A stretch of DNA of 64,000 bases. Source: an uncultured Bacteroides sp. (lineage in GTDB: Bacteria; Bacteroidota; Bacteroidia; Bacteroidales; Bacteroidaceae). The stretch covers positions 1 through 64,000 of the forward strand of contig CALUGY010000035.1 of assembly GCA_944320295.1 (NCBI GenBank), in the 5' to 3' direction. The number at the start of each line of letters is the position of its first letter. Within the stretch, counting starts at the first letter, position 1. The position numbers and the translations under genes were made by a program. Positions 43,400 to 52,087 of the stretch are shown here, one piece after another. The notes below the pieces were generated by a model. The model ran no database searches, was not told where the DNA came from, and saw only the letters and a list, made by a program, of their open reading frames with translations.

Positions 43400-45055
43400 A
43401 TGATAGAAAGATTCCTGACCCAAACCACATTTACTTCCCAACAAGACTTTATAGACAACCTACACATCATCGTGCCGAACAACTTCAACTTCGGATACGA
43501 CGTAGTGGACGCATGGGCAGCCGAGCAACCCGATAAGCCCGCCTTGCTGTGGACTAACGACAAAGGCGAGCACCGCCAATTCACTTTTGCCGATATCAAA
43601 CAATACACCGACCAGACAGCCTCCTACTTCCAAAAACTCGGCATTGGGCACGGCGACATGGTAATGCTCATCTTGAAGCGACGTTATGAGTTTTGGTTCA
43701 GCATCGTCGCGCTGCACAAACTGGGTGCGGTGGCCATCCCCGCCACACATCTGCTGACCAAGAAGGACATAGTGTACCGCTGCAACGCGGCCGACATCAA
43801 GATGATTGTGGCAGCGGGTGAAAGCGTCATCACGGACCACATCAAGGCTGCCATGCCCGAATCGCCCAGCGTGAAGCAATTGGTAAGCGTGGGACCGGAA
43901 GTGCCCGAGGGCTTCGACGACTTCCATAAGGGAATAGAAAACGCACCCGCCTTCGTCAAACCCGAACGCCCCAACACCAATGACGACATCTCGCTGATGT
44001 ACTTCACCAGCGGTACGACAGGCGAACCCAAGATGGTGGCGCACGATTTTACCTACCCGTTGGGACATATCGTGACAGGCTGTTTCTGGCACAACCTGAC
44101 CGAACAGAGCCTGCATCTCACCATTGCCGACACGGGATGGGGAAAGGCTGTATGGGGTAAACTCTACGGGCAATGGATAGCCGGGGCAAATGTCTTCGTA
44201 TACGACCACGAGAAGTTCACGCCGGCGGACATCCTGCAAAAGATACAGGACTACCACGTCACCTCGTTGTGCGCACCGCCCACCATATTCCGTTTCCTCA
44301 TACACGAAGATTTGACGAAATATAATCTCTCGTCGCTGCAATACTGCACCATAGCGGGCGAGGCGCTGAACCCCGCCGTGTTCGACACCTTCAAGCAGCT
44401 GACGGGCATCCGTCTGATGGAAGGCTTCGGCCAGACGGAGACCACCCTCACAGTTGCCACCATGCCGTGGATGGAGCCCAAGCCGGGAAGCATGGGGCTG
44501 CCCAACCCGCAATACGACGTGGATCTGATAGACAGCGACGGCCGCTCGGTGGAAGCCGGAGAGCAAGGGCAGATTGTCATCCGCACAGACAAAGGCAAGC
44601 CGCTGGGCCTGTTCAAGGAATATTACCGCGACGCGCAGCGTACCCGCGAAGCTTGGCACGACGGGGTGTACTACACCGGCGACGTGGCTTGGAAGGACGA
44701 GGATGGATACCTGTGGTTCGTGGGCCGGGCAGACGATGTGATTAAGAGCAGCGGTTACCGCATAGGCCCCTTCGAAGTGGAGAGCGCGCTGATGACACAC
44801 CCGGCCGTTGTGGAATGCGCCATCACCGGCGTGCCCGACGAGATACGGGGGCAGGTGGTGAAGGCCACCATCGTCCTCGCCAAAGACTACAAGGACAAGG
44901 CGGGAGACGCGCTGGTCAAAGAGCTTCAAAACCATGTGAAACGGGTGACGGCCCCCTACAAATATCCACGCGTCATAGAGTTCGTGGACGAACTACCCAA
45001 AACCATCAGCGGCAAGATACGCCGCGTAGAGATACGAAAGAACGACGGGCAATAA
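43400..45055 (+). CDS. AMP-forming acyl-CoA synthetase
   Basis: A 551-aa adenylate-forming ligase that activates a carboxylic acid to acyl-CoA. Motifs are YFTSGTTGEPKMV (P-loop), EGFGQTETTLTV, YYTGDVAWKDEDGYLWFVGRADDVIKSSGYRIGP (A8 hinge) and the catalytic Lys in PKTISGKIRRVE. It resembles medium-chain acyl-CoA synthetases. It is in an operon with the XRE-cupin regulator and ends at a hairpin terminator. Confidence 0.92.
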   Translation: MIERFLTQTTFTSQQDFIDNLHIIVPNNFNFGYDVVDAWAAEQPDKPALLWTNDKGEHRQFTFADIKQYTDQTASYFQKLGIGHGDMVMLILKRRYEFWFSIVALHKLGAVAIPATHLLTKKDIVYRCNAADIKMIVAAGESVITDHIKAAMPESPSVKQLVSVGPEVPEGFDDFHKGIENAPAFVKPERPNTNDDISLMYFTSGTTGEPKMVAHDFTYPLGHIVTGCFWHNLTEQSLHLTIADTGWGKAVWGKLYGQWIAGANVFVYDHEKFTPADILQKIQDYHVTSLCAPPTIFRFLIHEDLTKYNLSSLQYCTIAGEALNPAVFDTFKQLTGIRLMEGFGQTETTLTVATMPWMEPKPGSMGLPNPQYDVDLIDSDGRSVEAGEQGQIVIRTDKGKPLGLFKEYYRDAQRTREAWHDGVYYTGDVAWKDEDGYLWFVGRADDVIKSSGYRIGPFEVESALMTHPAVVECAITGVPDEIRGQVVKATIVLAKDYKDKAGDALVKELQNHVKRVTAPYKYPRVIEFVDELPKTISGKIRRVEIRKNDGQ

Positions 45056-45072
45056 GCCCGCCGTTCTTTTTA
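45040..45072. terminator. Bidirectional terminator between synthetase and GH20 genes
   Basis: An 11-bp stem with one mismatch (45040-45050 with 45056-45066), 5-nt loop and a T-run at 45067-45071, between convergent genes. The left arm overlaps the end of the synthetase gene. Confidence 0.8.
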
Positions 45073-45101
45073 TAAGAGCTTTCTTTCCAACCGTACCTAT
45101 A

Positions 45102-46766
45102 TCACCGCACGCGCTCCACGTCTTCCGTGCGGAAGAAAGCCTCGGAATAGCGCACGCCCCACAGGTCGTAACGGTCGAACTGCGCGGACATCTTGCGCGA
45201 GAAGTTCTCCCAACTGCGGCGTTCGGGCACGGACCAGGCGTTCTCGGCCAAGGCGGAAATACGCGGGAACAGGAAATACTCCACCTTCCACGTCGTGGGG
45301 ATGTACTCAGTCCACAGGCAGGCTTGCGTGCCCCATACCAGCTTCTCCTGTTCGACGGTCAGCGAATCGGGCACAATGGGATAGGAGTAAACTTTCTTCA
45401 GCGACAGCGGGCCGCGCGGCGCAACGAGCTGAGCCGTCCGGCTCTCTTTCGTGTTGAAGTACGACCATCCGGAAGAGGTAAATATGGTACGATGGCCCGT
45501 GCGGACGGCCTTTGCGCCCTGTTGCGGTCTGCGCCAGTTCATCACCACGCAGTCCTCCGAAATGCCGCCTTCCAATATCTCGTCCCAGCCTATCAGGGTC
45601 TTGCCCTTTTCGTTCACCACGCCTTGCACGAAGTGGATGAAGTAGCTCTGTAAGGCTTTCTCATCCTTCAGCCCGTTTTCCTTCATGAACTGCTGCGTTT
45701 CGGGACAGTCCCGCCACCAACGTTTGGCGCACTCGTCGCCGCCCACATGCACGTACTGGCCAGGGAAGAGGTCGCACACCTCCGCGAACACGTCGCGCAG
45801 GAAGCTGAACACCTCCGGTTTGGGAGCCAGCACGTTGTTGAACTTGTTGAAGATTCCCCACGTTTGGGCGCACTTCTTGGGTTCGTCCGGCGTGGTGCTG
45901 AACTCAGGATGGACGGACAGCACGGCCATGCAGTGGCCGGGTATGTCTATTTCGGGAATCACGGTGATGTGGCGTTCGGCAGCATAGCGCACCACCTCGC
46001 GCACGTCGTCCTGCGTGTAGAAGCCTCCGTACGGCAGGGGGTGGTAGGTGCCGGGATACAATCCGAATATCTCGCCCTCGCGTGTGGAAGCCTGGGCCGT
46101 CAGCTCCGGGTGGCTTTTCAGCTCCAGCCGCCAAGCTTGGTCGTCGGTCAAGTGCCAGTGGAAGTAGTTGAGTTTGTGCCACGCCAGGAAGTCGATGTAG
46201 CGTTTGATATACTCCACGGGGAAGAAGTGGCGCACCACGTCGAGGTGCATGCCCCGGTAGCCGAAGCGAGGACTGTCCTCTATCTCCACCTCCGGCAGGA
46301 AGGGCAGCACGCCGGCCCGCGTAGGCAACATCTGAATGAGGGTCTGCACGCCGTAAAACACGCCTGCGGCATCGTTGCCCGACACGCGCACGCCGCCCTC
46401 CGCCGAGACACGCAGCAGATAGCCGCCCTCCGGGCCTCCGTTGGAAAGGTTCTCCAGATAAATGCCGGGACGGCCGGCCTCATCCGCCGCAGACGCCTTG
46501 CGTTTCCCCTTCTTGGGCGACGGCACGGCTTGCAAGGGGATACCCAGATAGCGGTCGGTGTAACCGGCCAAGTAAGAGGCCGTGAAGTCCAGCGCGGCAT
46601 CGTTCACCCGCACGGGCGTGCCGGGGCGCAACTGGAAGGAGCTGTCGCCCACATGTTTCACTTCGCGCGGTTCGGGGATGATGTCCAGGCGCGGTTCCGC
46701 CTCCTGCGCCTGCCCTGCAAGCGCGGAAGCCAATAAGGTTGCAATCATAAAGTACTTCAAAGACAT
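45102..46766 (-). CDS. GH20 beta-N-acetylhexosaminidase, secreted
   Basis: A 554-aa enzyme from MSLKYFMIATLLASALAGQAQ (signal peptidase I type). The GH20b domain spans about 25-160 and carries a basic insertion near residue 83 (PSPKKGKRKASAADE). The barrel starts at RFGYRGMHLDVVRHFF and the catalytic pair is Asp344-Glu345 in HVGGDECAKRWW. It is a paralogue of the PUL enzyme at 8055-9716, but stands alone and convergent to the acyl-CoA synthetase. It probably trims host or dietary HexNAc glycans. Confidence 0.93.
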   Translation of the reverse strand: MSLKYFMIATLLASALAGQAQEAEPRLDIIPEPREVKHVGDSSFQLRPGTPVRVNDAALDFTASYLAGYTDRYLGIPLQAVPSPKKGKRKASAADEAGRPGIYLENLSNGGPEGGYLLRVSAEGGVRVSGNDAAGVFYGVQTLIQMLPTRAGVLPFLPEVEIEDSPRFGYRGMHLDVVRHFFPVEYIKRYIDFLAWHKLNYFHWHLTDDQAWRLELKSHPELTAQASTREGEIFGLYPGTYHPLPYGGFYTQDDVREVVRYAAERHITVIPEIDIPGHCMAVLSVHPEFSTTPDEPKKCAQTWGIFNKFNNVLAPKPEVFSFLRDVFAEVCDLFPGQYVHVGGDECAKRWWRDCPETQQFMKENGLKDEKALQSYFIHFVQGVVNEKGKTLIGWDEILEGGISEDCVVMNWRRPQQGAKAVRTGHRTIFTSSGWSYFNTKESRTAQLVAPRGPLSLKKVYSYPIVPDSLTVEQEKLVWGTQACLWTEYIPTTWKVEYFLFPRISALAENAWSVPERRSWENFSRKMSAQFDRYDLWGVRYSEAFFRTEDVERVR

Positions 46767-46824
46767 ATGAATCATCGTTGTTTTTCATTCATAGATAACA
46801 TGCAGCACATCAGGCGTTTGTTCC

Positions 46825-46912
46825 CAACGCGTTGCGGGCGTGCTTCCAACATGTCGCGAGCGCGCTTCCAATGCGTTGCGAGCACGGACGGAACGCGTTG
46901 CGGACAAAGGGG
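46825..46912 (+). repeat. 22-bp quartet repeat, array F
   Basis: Four units with cores at 46827 (ACGCGT), 46849 (ACATGT), 46871 (ATGCGT) and 46893 (ACGCGT), exactly 22 bp apart, between the divergent GH20 and PagL-like genes. A minus-strand TATATTTG at 46938-46945 lies beyond it, so a GH20 transcript from there would carry the array in its leader. Confidence 0.9.
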
Positions 46913-46977
46913 CAAAAGCCTTGCACGATTGTCCCCGCAAATATAAAGCTTTTGCGAGAATAAAAAGAGAAAAGGTT

Positions 46978-46985
46978 TATATTTG
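46978..46985 (+). promoter_or_regulatory. PagL-like gene promoter -7 element
   Basis: TATATTTG, 75 bp before the ATG at 47060. A TTTG at 46951 is 27 bp upstream, longer than the usual spacing. Confidence 0.5.
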
Positions 46986-47059
46986 CAGCGGATTGGGGCG
47001 CACGGGGAAACATCTGCCCGCCGCGCCCCGCCGGAAACCCCTAAATACGCATAAGGAAT

Positions 47060-48295
47060 ATGACACATACCCACCGCAAGGCCCTTCGCCCGCTGCTGCT
47101 CCTGTTGCTCTGCCTGCTGTGGCCCGACATGGCGAAGGCGCAGACGGAAGCCGGGCGGACGGAAGCGGCAGGCGACTCCGTGGCCGCGCACGCCCGCTTC
47201 ATCCACCGCCTCGGCGTGGCGGGAAGGCTGGGCTACATCTACTCTACCAACTCGTTCCTGAGCGGGGACAACCGCAAGGGCGAACCCATCAGGCACAACT
47301 TTTCCGGGCATTTGGAGTACGCGGCGGCTTTCCGCCCCGGCAGCCAGACGGAACAGGTGTATCCCGGCACCTACCAGGGCGCGGGACTGGCCATGTTCGG
47401 CTTCGGGAACTACCCGGAAGTGGGCACGCCCGTGGGGCTGTACGTGTTCCAAGGGGGACGCTTGGCCCGCCTGGCCCCGCGCCTGACGCTCGACTACCGG
47501 TGGGGCTTCGGGGTGGCCTTCGGCTGGCATCCCTTTTGGGACGAGGGCAACGAGGCCAACATGGTCATCGGCTCCAAGACGAACGCTTACATGAACCTCG
47601 GCATACTGCTGAACTACGCCCTCTCGCCCCGCTTCGACCTGCGCCTGGGCGTGACGGGCACGCACTTTTCCAACGGCAACACGCGCTACCCAAACGGGGG
47701 ACTGAACATGACGGACTTCGAGGTAGGACTGGCATACAACTTCAACCGCCGGGCCGACGAGCTGCAGCCCGGCCCGTCAGGAGCCATCGTACCCGCCTTC
47801 CCGCGCCACGTCAGCTACGACCTCACGCTCTTCGGCTCTTGGCGGCGTAAGGTGGTCAACGCCCCTTGGGGACAGGCCGCCGCACCCGGCACCTATGGCG
47901 TGGCGGGCTTCAGCCTCGCACCCATGTACAACCTGAGCTACAAGTTCCGCGCCGGCGTGTCGCTCGACGGCTTATTCGATGGTTCGGCGGGCATCACGGC
48001 GAGCGAAGACAGCGAGTTCCACACGCCCAAGGCCGGCAAGCAGATGTCGCTCGGCCTGTCCGCCCGCGGCGAGTTCGTGACCCCGTTCTTCTCTATCAAC
48101 ATAGGCCTCGGCGCGAACATCCTGCACAACGGGGGCGACCAAAAGGCATTCTACCAGACGCTCGCCCTGAAGATGCGCGTCACGCACGACGCCTACTTGC
48201 ACGTGGGCTACAACCTGAAGAACTTCCACGACCCGAACTTCCTGATGCTGGGCGTGGGATACACCTTCGGCAACCGCAGACCTCTGCTGCGCTGA
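47060..48295 (+). CDS. PagL-like lipid A 3-O-deacylase/acyloxyacyl hydrolase family
   Basis: A 411-aa outer-membrane beta-barrel with signal MTHTHRKALRPLLLLLLCLLWPDMAKAQ. The PagL-type active-site motif THFSNGNTRYPNGGLNM (His and Ser) is near residue 197. PagL enzymes remove acyl chains from lipid A. This protein is about twice the size of Pseudomonas PagL, with an added C-terminal barrel-like half (about 250-411, YNLSYKFRAGVSLDGLFDG). It is followed 43 bp later by a GH3 gene on the same strand. Confidence 0.85.
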   Translation: MTHTHRKALRPLLLLLLCLLWPDMAKAQTEAGRTEAAGDSVAAHARFIHRLGVAGRLGYIYSTNSFLSGDNRKGEPIRHNFSGHLEYAAAFRPGSQTEQVYPGTYQGAGLAMFGFGNYPEVGTPVGLYVFQGGRLARLAPRLTLDYRWGFGVAFGWHPFWDEGNEANMVIGSKTNAYMNLGILLNYALSPRFDLRLGVTGTHFSNGNTRYPNGGLNMTDFEVGLAYNFNRRADELQPGPSGAIVPAFPRHVSYDLTLFGSWRRKVVNAPWGQAAAPGTYGVAGFSLAPMYNLSYKFRAGVSLDGLFDGSAGITASEDSEFHTPKAGKQMSLGLSARGEFVTPFFSINIGLGANILHNGGDQKAFYQTLALKMRVTHDAYLHVGYNLKNFHDPNFLMLGVGYTFGNRRPLLR

Positions 48296-48338
48296 CACGA
48301 CCATACCGGAATACCAATCCATAAAAGTCAAAACCATC

Positions 48339-50570
48339 ATGAAGAAATGGAAAGAACAAGCGTGCGACGGCTACCGCCTCATCACGCAACAGGGGGGAGC
48401 CACGCTGGGCTATTCCCCCGAATCGGGCCTGCGCATCATCGAGCAGGACGGCTATGCCTTCAAAGACCTGGACGGCGACGGCCAACTCAGCGTCTACGAG
48501 GACTGGCGCCAACCCGTGGAACGGCGCGTGGACGACCTCGTGTCGAAGCTCAGCATCGAAGAGATTGCGGGCCTCATGCTCTACAGCAACCATCAAGCCG
48601 TGCCTGCCACCTCTTACGACGTGTCGCCCTACGGCGGCAAGCCTTATGAGGAAAGCGGTGCCGCCCCGTGGGAACTGACCGACCACCAGAAGCGTTTCCT
48701 CAAGGAAGACCACCTGCGGCACGTGCTGGTCACCATCGTGAAAAACCCGGAGACCGCCGCCCGCTGGAACAACCGGCTGCAGGCATATGTGGAAGGTTTG
48801 GGTCACGGCATCCCGGCCAACAACTCGTCCGACCCGCGCCATTCGGCCCGTGCCGACGCGGAGTTCAACGCAGGAGGTGGCGGGCACATTTCCACTTGGC
48901 CCAGCCCGCTGGGGCTGGCCGCCACGTTCTCGCCGGAATTGGTGCGCCGCTTCGGCGAAGTGGCTTCCGAGGAATACCGCGCCATGGGCTTCACCACGGC
49001 CCTGTCCCCCCAGGCCGACATCGCTACAGACCCGCGCTGGTACCGCTGCCATGGTACGTTCGGCGAGGATCCCACGCTGGCCGCCGACCTGACACGTGCC
49101 TACTGCGATGGATTCCAATCTTCGGACACGCCCGACGGGTGGGGAGCGCAGAGCGTGAACACCATGGTGAAACATTGGCCGGGCGGCGGGGCCTGCGAGG
49201 CGGGGCGCGACGCGCACTACGGATTCGGCAAGTACGCCATCTTCCCCAACAATAACTTGCCCCTGCACAAGCGGGCGTTCACCGAGGGAGCCTTCCGGCT
49301 GGAGGGCAAGACACGGTCGGCCTCGGCCGTCATGCCCTACTACACCATCTCCGTGGGCCAGGGCTGCGAGATGGTGGCCAACAGCTACGACCCCGACATC
49401 ATCACCCGCCAACTGCGCCAAGAGGCCGGGTTCGACGGCGTGGTGTGCACCGACTGGCTGGTGACGGCGGACGAAAAGCATCCCGGAGTCCACTCGGGCA
49501 AGCCTTGGGGAGTGGAAAAGCTCACCGTGGCGCAACGCCACTACAAGGCGCTGATGGCCGGCGTGGACCAGTTCGGCGGCAACAACGACAAACTACCCGT
49601 GCTCGAAGCTTACCGCATGGGCGTGGAGGAGCACGGCCAGGAGAGGATGGAGCGGCGCATGCGCCAATCGGCACGCCGCCTGCTGCTCAACATCTTCCGC
49701 ACCGGACTGTTCGAGAACCCCTACCTCGACCCTGCCCGTTCGGCCCGCGTGGTGGGTTGCCCTGAATACATGGCAGAAGGCTACGAGGCACAAGTCAAGA
49801 GCACGGTGATGCTGAAGAACCACGGCGACATCCTTCCTTTGAAAGGGCGGAAAAAGGCATACATCCCCACGCGGCACCTCCCGGAATACCGGGGTTTCTG
49901 GGGAACGATGGTGGCCGCACGCGACATCGTGCCGGTGAGCCGCGCGCTGGCTTCGCGGTATTTCGACGTGGTAGACACGGCCGAAGAGGCCGACGTGGCC
50001 ATCGTCTTCATCGAATCGCCCAACGGCGGCAGCGGCTACAGCCTGGACGACCTGGCGAAGGGCGGCAACGGCTACCTCCCCATCAGCCTGCAATACGAAG
50101 ACTATACGGCGCGCAAAGCCCGCCCGGTCAGTCTGGCCGGGGGCGACCCGTTCGAGCCGTTCACCAACCGCAGCTATCTGGGAAAGACCACCCACACCGT
50201 GAACCGGGGCGACATGCTGCTGGTGCAAGACGTGAAGCGGCAGATGGGCGACCGCCCCGTCATCGTGGCCGTCAACCTGGCAAACCCCATGGTGATGCGC
50301 GAGATAGAGCCGTATGCCGACGCGCTGTTCGCCACCTTCGACGTACAGAACCAAGTGGTGCTCGACCTGGTGACGGGAGCACACGAGCCGTCCGGTCTGC
50401 TGCCCATGCAGATGCCCGCCGACATGGACGCCGTGGAAGAGCAGGCCGAGGACACACCCCGCGACATGCGCTGCCACACGGATGCCGACGGCCATGTGTA
50501 CGACTTCGGCTACGGCCTCTGCTGGCAAGGCGTCATCCGCGACGCACGCACGGAAAAGTATTGCCGCTAA
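48339..50570 (+). CDS. GH3 beta-glycosidase, apparently cytoplasmic
   Basis: A 743-aa GH3 protein with no signal peptide. An EF-hand-like loop (DLDGDGQLSVYED, near residue 44) precedes the (beta/alpha)8 domain, and the probable nucleophile Asp is in GVVCTDWL near residue 371. The C-terminal alpha/beta sandwich follows (TVMLKNHGDILPLKG), with no fibronectin-III domain. Most Bacteroidetes GH3 enzymes are exported, so the missing signal is notable. No upstream in-frame start would add one. Substrate is uncertain: beta-glucoside or beta-xyloside types are possible. Confidence 0.88.
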   Translation: MKKWKEQACDGYRLITQQGGATLGYSPESGLRIIEQDGYAFKDLDGDGQLSVYEDWRQPVERRVDDLVSKLSIEEIAGLMLYSNHQAVPATSYDVSPYGGKPYEESGAAPWELTDHQKRFLKEDHLRHVLVTIVKNPETAARWNNRLQAYVEGLGHGIPANNSSDPRHSARADAEFNAGGGGHISTWPSPLGLAATFSPELVRRFGEVASEEYRAMGFTTALSPQADIATDPRWYRCHGTFGEDPTLAADLTRAYCDGFQSSDTPDGWGAQSVNTMVKHWPGGGACEAGRDAHYGFGKYAIFPNNNLPLHKRAFTEGAFRLEGKTRSASAVMPYYTISVGQGCEMVANSYDPDIITRQLRQEAGFDGVVCTDWLVTADEKHPGVHSGKPWGVEKLTVAQRHYKALMAGVDQFGGNNDKLPVLEAYRMGVEEHGQERMERRMRQSARRLLLNIFRTGLFENPYLDPARSARVVGCPEYMAEGYEAQVKSTVMLKNHGDILPLKGRKKAYIPTRHLPEYRGFWGTMVAARDIVPVSRALASRYFDVVDTAEEADVAIVFIESPNGGSGYSLDDLAKGGNGYLPISLQYEDYTARKARPVSLAGGDPFEPFTNRSYLGKTTHTVNRGDMLLVQDVKRQMGDRPVIVAVNLANPMVMREIEPYADALFATFDVQNQVVLDLVTGAHEPSGLLPMQMPADMDAVEEQAEDTPRDMRCHTDADGHVYDFGYGLCWQGVIRDARTEKYCR

Positions 50571-50602
50571 GCCCCGTCCGCACCGAGACACACAAAGAAA
50601 CA

Positions 50603-50631
50603 GGCCGTATCCGCCTCACGCGGATACGGCC
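50603..50631 (+). terminator. Hairpin after GH3 gene
   Basis: Perfect 12-bp GC-rich stem (50603-50614 with 50620-50631) and 5-nt loop, 33 bp after the GH3 stop. It lacks a T-run, so it may be a transcript stabiliser or weak terminator between convergent genes. Confidence 0.6.
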
Positions 50632-50693
50632 CCCTGTTGAGAATTTATGGATAAATCGTAAGAAGCCTTATTCTCTTACTGTAAAAAAAGAGT

Positions 50694-50876
50694 TCACACG
50701 TATTCCTCTACCATATACATATCGCTCACGAAGTCCTCTACCACCCGTTCCAGGTTGCTCCGCGCTTCGTCCGGCGTTTCGCCATACGCGCTGCAAAGCA
50801 GGTTGTCCATGTAGTAGGCAAAGAACCCGCCGCCCTTGGCGGCCTCCACCGTGAAGTCTGCACGTTGTTGTATCAT
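50694..50876 (-). CDS. Orphan HicB-like protein
   Basis: A 60-aa protein with the HicB partial RNase-H-like pattern: a beta-hairpin with FTVEAAKGGGFFAYYMDNLLCSAYGETPDEARSNLERVVEDF. In toxin-antitoxin pairs HicB neutralises the HicA mRNase. No HicA-sized gene adjoins it: upstream is a 290-bp non-coding stretch with array H, downstream the GH3 terminator. It lacks a C-terminal DNA-binding domain. It may be a solitary antitoxin-like protein with another role. Confidence 0.7.
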   Translation of the reverse strand: MIQQRADFTVEAAKGGGFFAYYMDNLLCSAYGETPDEARSNLERVVEDFVSDMYMVEEYV

Positions 50877-50904
50877 AGCATCGTTCTCCTTTCTTTTTCT
50901 ACTG

Positions 50905-50912
50905 CAAATGTA
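50905..50912 (-). promoter_or_regulatory. hicB-like gene promoter -7 element
   Basis: Minus-strand TACATTTG, 29 bp before the ATG at 50876. Array H begins 91 bp further upstream. Confidence 0.55.
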
Positions 50913-51002
50913 GCCCCGCCGTATTACGGAAAGATGTCAAAAACGTTATAATAGCATGAAAAGTGCCTGCAACCTGCGGGCAATACGGCCCCGACATACT
51001 TA

Positions 51003-51090
51003 CCCACCCGGGTGGTTCGATATCCCCACCCCCGTGGGACGATATTCCCACCCGGGTGGAGCAATATACCCACGGCCGTGGGTAAGCAAG
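51003..51090. repeat. 22-bp quartet repeat of a second family, array H
   Basis: Four 22-bp units starting at 51003, 51025, 51047 and 51069. Each begins with a CCCAC....GTGG palindrome whose four central bases vary (CCGG, CCCC, CCGG, GGCC). Three of the four continue into an AT-rich spacer with RATAT. Centres are at 51009.5, 51031.5, 51053.5 and 51075.5. The sequence is unrelated to arrays A-G but the unit number and pitch are identical. The rest of 50913-51166 shows no gene. Confidence 0.85.
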
Positions 51091-51166
51091 CGAAAGGGCT
51101 GGGAAGGAAAAGGCATAAGGCCGGGAATACGGGACAAGGAGCCTCACCGATCCAAGGCCGGTGCGC

Positions 51167-52087
51167 CTACCCCACCGTGGCGTCGGCCTTGAGGCGGTCT
51201 TGCAGGTAAAGGCTGTCTATGATGCCGTCTGCCAGACCGATGACGGGCACGTGCACGAAGTCGGCCTTCACCAAGCGGGCGATGGTGAGGAATATCTCTG
51301 CGGCGGGCACTATCACGTCCGCACGGTCGGGCTTCAGGCCGTATTGAGTCATGCGCTGCTCCGGCGTGAGCGGCTTCAGCTCGTCATACAGGCGTTGCAG
51401 CGAGGCCACCGGCATGCGCTGGCGCTTCTTGTCCTTGTCCGACGCCAGGCGGTAGAGCTTGTTGATGTTGCCGCCCGAACCGATGATGTTGATGCCTTGC
51501 ACGCCCTCGGCAAGCTGTGCCAGGTCGGCCTTCATGGCCTCCCAGGTTTCCGGCTTCACCAAGCCGCTCAGCATGCGCACGGTACCTATGTTGTAAGAGC
51601 GCGAGTGCGTGAGTTCACCGTTGAGCAGCAGGTTTACCTCCGTGCTGCCCCCGCCCACGTCCACGTATATGTAGTTGCCGCTGCGGTCTTCCAAGCACTC
51701 CACATGGTTGTTATACACCATGCGGGCCTCTTCCTGTCCGTCTATCACCTCGATGTGTATACCGGTGTCTTTCTCTATCTTCTTGATGACGGCCTTGCCG
51801 TTGGAGGCGTCGCGCATGGCCGATGTGGCGCAGGCGCGGTAGTCCGTCACGTCGTAAATCTTCATGAGCTGGCGGTAGGCCTTCATCAGGCGACGCAGCT
51901 TCACCGCCTTGCCTTCCGTGATTTCCCCCAGGGGAAACACATCGAACCCCAAACGCAGGGGCACGCGCAGCATCAGGGCCTTGGACAGGCGGCAGGCCTG
52001 CGCATCGTCACACTCTTCTACTTTCTTGATGAGCAGCCGCACGGCGTTGGTGCCTATGTCTATGGCTGCGTAGCACTTCTTACACAT
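51167..52087 (-). CDS. ppx: Exopolyphosphatase (Ppx/GppA family)
   Basis: A 306-aa protein from ATG 52087 (MCKKCYAAIDIGTNAVRLLI). ASKHA-type phosphate motifs are AAIDIGTNAVRLL and VDVGGGSTEVNLL, and IIGSGGNINKLYRL marks the adenosine-like loop. It degrades polyphosphate or pppGpp. Its start overlaps the ppk stop by 8 bp, so synthesis and breakdown enzymes are translationally coupled. It is shorter than E. coli Ppx and lacks the C-terminal HD domain. Confidence 0.93.
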   Translation of the reverse strand: MCKKCYAAIDIGTNAVRLLIKKVEECDDAQACRLSKALMLRVPLRLGFDVFPLGEITEGKAVKLRRLMKAYRQLMKIYDVTDYRACATSAMRDASNGKAVIKKIEKDTGIHIEVIDGQEEARMVYNNHVECLEDRSGNYIYVDVGGGSTEVNLLLNGELTHSRSYNIGTVRMLSGLVKPETWEAMKADLAQLAEGVQGINIIGSGGNINKLYRLASDKDKKRQRMPVASLQRLYDELKPLTPEQRMTQYGLKPDRADVIVPAAEIFLTIARLVKADFVHVPVIGLADGIIDSLYLQDRLKADATVG

